Shown here in pieces: positions 4,213-6,048 of a stretch of DNA of 6,048 nucleotides. Positions within the stretch are counted from its first letter, which is position 1; the number at the start of each line of letters is the position of its first letter. The DNA is taken from the NCBI GenBank assembly GCA_902796985.1, contig CADBRC010000414.1:1-6048 (forward strand), given 5' to 3'. Position numbers and translations under genes: made by a program. A model generated the notes under the pieces. The model had not been told where the DNA came from, ran no database searches, and worked only from the letters and a program-made list of their open reading frames with translations. Origin of the DNA: an uncultured Spirochaetaceae bacterium. GTDB taxonomy: Bacteria > Spirochaetota > Spirochaetia > Treponematales > Treponemataceae.

Positions 4213-6048
4213 CTAAAGATGGAGCACCCGCTCCTTTATCTCCTGGGTGCGGCCCTGGTTCCAGTACTGCGTGCCGATGTAGCCGCAGGTGCGGCGGGCG
4301 ACGTTCATCGTGGACTGGTCGCGGTTGCCGCAGTTGGGGCACTCCCACATGAGCTTGTCGTCCTCATTGACGATGTTTATTTCTCCCGTGTAGCCGCACT
4401 TCTGGCAGAAGTCGCTCTTGGTGTTCAGCTCGGCGTACATGATGTTGTCGTAGATGTACTTGAGCAGGGTCATCACGGCGGGGATGTTGCCCTCCATGTT
4501 GGGCACCTCCACGTAGCTGACTGCGCCTCCCGGGGACAGGTTCTGGAACTCGCTCTCGAACTTGAGCTTGGTGAACGCGTCTATCTTCTCCGTGACGTGC
4601 ACGTGGTAGGAGTTCGTGATGTAGTTCTTGTCGGTCACGCCGGGGATGATTCCGAAGCGCTTCTTGAGGCACTTGGCGAACTTGTAGGTCGTGCTTTCAA
4701 GCGGGGTGCCGTAGAGGGAGTAGTCCATGTTCTCTGCCTCTTTCCACTTCTTGCAGGCATCGTTGAGCGCGTGCATCACCTTAAGCGCAAAGGGCTTCCC
4801 CTCCGGTTCGGTGTGCGAGTGGCCGGTCATGTACTTGGTGCACTCGTACAGGCCCGCGTAGCCCAGTGAGATTGTGGAGTAACCGCCGTAGAGCAGCTTG
4901 TCGATCGTCTCGCCCTTCTTCAATCGGGCAAGCGCGCCGTTCTGCCAGAGAATCGGGGCTGCATCGCTCTTGGTGCCCATCAGCCGCTTGTGGCGGGTCT
5001 GCAATGCCCGGTGGCACAGCTCCAGCCGTTCGTTCATCAGCTCCCAGAACTTTTTTTCGTCTTTCTGCGAGGAACAGGCGACATCAACGAGGTTGATTGT
5101 GACAACGCCCTGGTTGAACCTTCCGTAATATTTGGATTTGCCGGACCTCCAGTTGAGTGCGCCCGCGACGTTGTCGTAGCCGTTGCCGGTCTTGTCGGGC
5201 GTGAGGAAGGAGCGGCAGCCCATGCAGGGGTAGCAGTTGCCTTCGCCGTTGCCGTCCACTTTCAGTTCCAGCATCTTCTTTTCGCTGATGTAGTCGGGAA
5301 CCATGCGCCTGGTCGTGCAGCGGGCGGCCAGCTCGGTGAGCGAATAGTACTTGCTGCCGGGTATGACGTTGTCCTCTTCCAGCACGTAGATGAGTTTGGG
5401 GAAGGCCGGCGTAATCCACGCACCCGCCTCATTCTTGACCCCCTGATACCTCTGGCGGAGGACTTCCTCTATGACGAGCGCGAGGTCGGACTTTTCCTGT
5501 TCGTTCCGTGCCTCTCCCAGGTACATGAAAACCGTGACGAAGGGGGCCTGTCCGTTCGTCGTCATGAGGGTGATGACCTGGTACTGGATGGTCTGTACGC
5601 CGCGTTTTATCTCGTCCTTGAGCCTCTGGTTGACCATGTAGTTGAACTGCGCGTCGTCCAAGTCCAGGTGGGTTGCCTCCGCCATCTCGCGGATTTCCTT
5701 CTTGAATTTCTCGCGGCTGACCTCAACGAAGGGGGCGAGGTGGGCGAGGGAGATGGACTGGCCGCCGTACTGACAAGAGGCCACCTGTGCGATAATCTGC
5801 GTTGCTATGTTGCATGCGGTGGAGAATGAGTGGGGGCGGTCTATCTTGGTACCGCTGATGACCGTACCGTTCTGCAGCATGTCCTCCAGATTGACCAGAT
5901 CGCAGTTGTGCATGTGCTGGGCAAAGTAGTCCGCATCGTGGAAGTGGATGATTCCCGCCGCATGCGCCTCAGCTATGTCGGCATCCAGAAGGAAGCGGCG
6001 GGTGATGTCCTTGCTGACTTCACCGGCCATGTAGTCGCGCTGGACGGA
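4213..6048 (-). CDS. nrdD: Anaerobic (class III) ribonucleoside-triphosphate reductase, 5' end missing
   Basis: NrdD reduces ribonucleoside triphosphates to deoxynucleotides in the absence of oxygen, using a glycyl radical installed by the radical SAM activase NrdG. The reading frame stays open to the right edge (SVQRDY precedes the Met at 6030), so 611 codons are visible and the N-terminus, including any ATP-cone domain, lies outside. Numbering from that Met: IIHFHDADY at 27-35, SCQYGGQS at 85-92 (C86 probably one of the active-site cysteines), CYPCMGCRSFLTP at 266-278 (C272 matches the finger-loop thiyl-radical cysteine), a C-terminal zinc site C542, C545, C564, C567, and the glycyl radical motif RRTCGYIG with Gly583 encoded at 4282-4284. 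The tail NQGRTQEIKERVLHL is typical of the family. All expected catalytic parts are present. No nrdG follows it; the next gene downstream is convergent. Confidence 0.97.
   Translation of the reverse strand, partial: SVQRDYMAGEVSKDITRRFLLDADIAEAHAAGIIHFHDADYFAQHMHNCDLVNLEDMLQNGTVISGTKIDRPHSFSTACNIATQIIAQVASCQYGGQSISLAHLAPFVEVSREKFKKEIREMAEATHLDLDDAQFNYMVNQRLKDEIKRGVQTIQYQVITLMTTNGQAPFVTVFMYLGEARNEQEKSDLALVIEEVLRQRYQGVKNEAGAWITPAFPKLIYVLEEDNVIPGSKYYSLTELAARCTTRRMVPDYISEKKMLELKVDGNGEGNCYPCMGCRSFLTPDKTGNGYDNVAGALNWRSGKSKYYGRFNQGVVTINLVDVACSSQKDEKKFWELMNERLELCHRALQTRHKRLMGTKSDAAPILWQNGALARLKKGETIDKLLYGGYSTISLGYAGLYECTKYMTGHSHTEPEGKPFALKVMHALNDACKKWKEAENMDYSLYGTPLESTTYKFAKCLKKRFGIIPGVTDKNYITNSYHVHVTEKIDAFTKLKFESEFQNLSPGGAVSYVEVPNMEGNIPAVMTLLKYIYDNIMYAELNTKSDFCQKCGYTGEINIVNEDDKLMWECPNCGNRDQSTMNVARRTCGYIGTQYWNQGRTQEIKERVLHL

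Noticed and set aside
4990..5829. 279-residue open frame antisense to nrdD
   Set aside because: It is fully inside the well-conserved nrdD frame and has shadow-type Val/Ala/Leu-rich composition.

Overview
This 6 kb window holds four protein genes that alternate in direction: a YchJ-family gene (rightward), uvrB (leftward), a HemW-like radical SAM gene (rightward) and nrdD (leftward, with its 5' end beyond the right edge). No two genes share a direction with a neighbour, so each appears to be transcribed alone. The two convergent junctions are 94 bp (ychJ/uvrB) and 31 bp (radical SAM/nrdD). The one divergent junction, uvrB/radical SAM, is 161 bp and very GC-rich.

The organism is a GC-rich bacterium with an anaerobic side to its metabolism: nrdD encodes the oxygen-sensitive class III ribonucleotide reductase, and the HemW-like gene encodes a radical SAM protein. 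Some UvrB wording (DADKIGFLRS, QIIGRAARN) recalls treponemal UvrB proteins from memory. A Treponema-like spirochaete is therefore a reasonable but unproven guess.

Region by region: positions 1-66 carry three tandem 22-bp units, each able to fold into a 6-bp hairpin with a GGGC loop. A promoter then lies directly against ychJ (165-674). A long 11-bp inverted repeat (702-764) separates the convergent ends of ychJ and uvrB. uvrB (769-2766) is full length, with two unusual residues at normally conserved sites. The 2767-2927 gap holds two divergent promoters, a perfect 12-bp palindrome, a G-tract cluster and a second palindrome touching a -35 box. The radical SAM gene (2928-4181) and nrdD (4213 to the edge) meet tail to tail over a weak hairpin.

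The strongest pattern outside the proteins is at the gene starts. All three visible starts have an exact TATAAT only 6-11 nt before the ATG and no Shine-Dalgarno sequence, which predicts leaderless or nearly leaderless mRNAs. The genes do not form one pathway: uvrB is DNA repair, nrdD is anaerobic dNTP supply, and the other two have no assigned substrate. I see no clear new multi-gene system here. The most notable items are the leaderless starts, the hairpin array and the UvrB substitutions.
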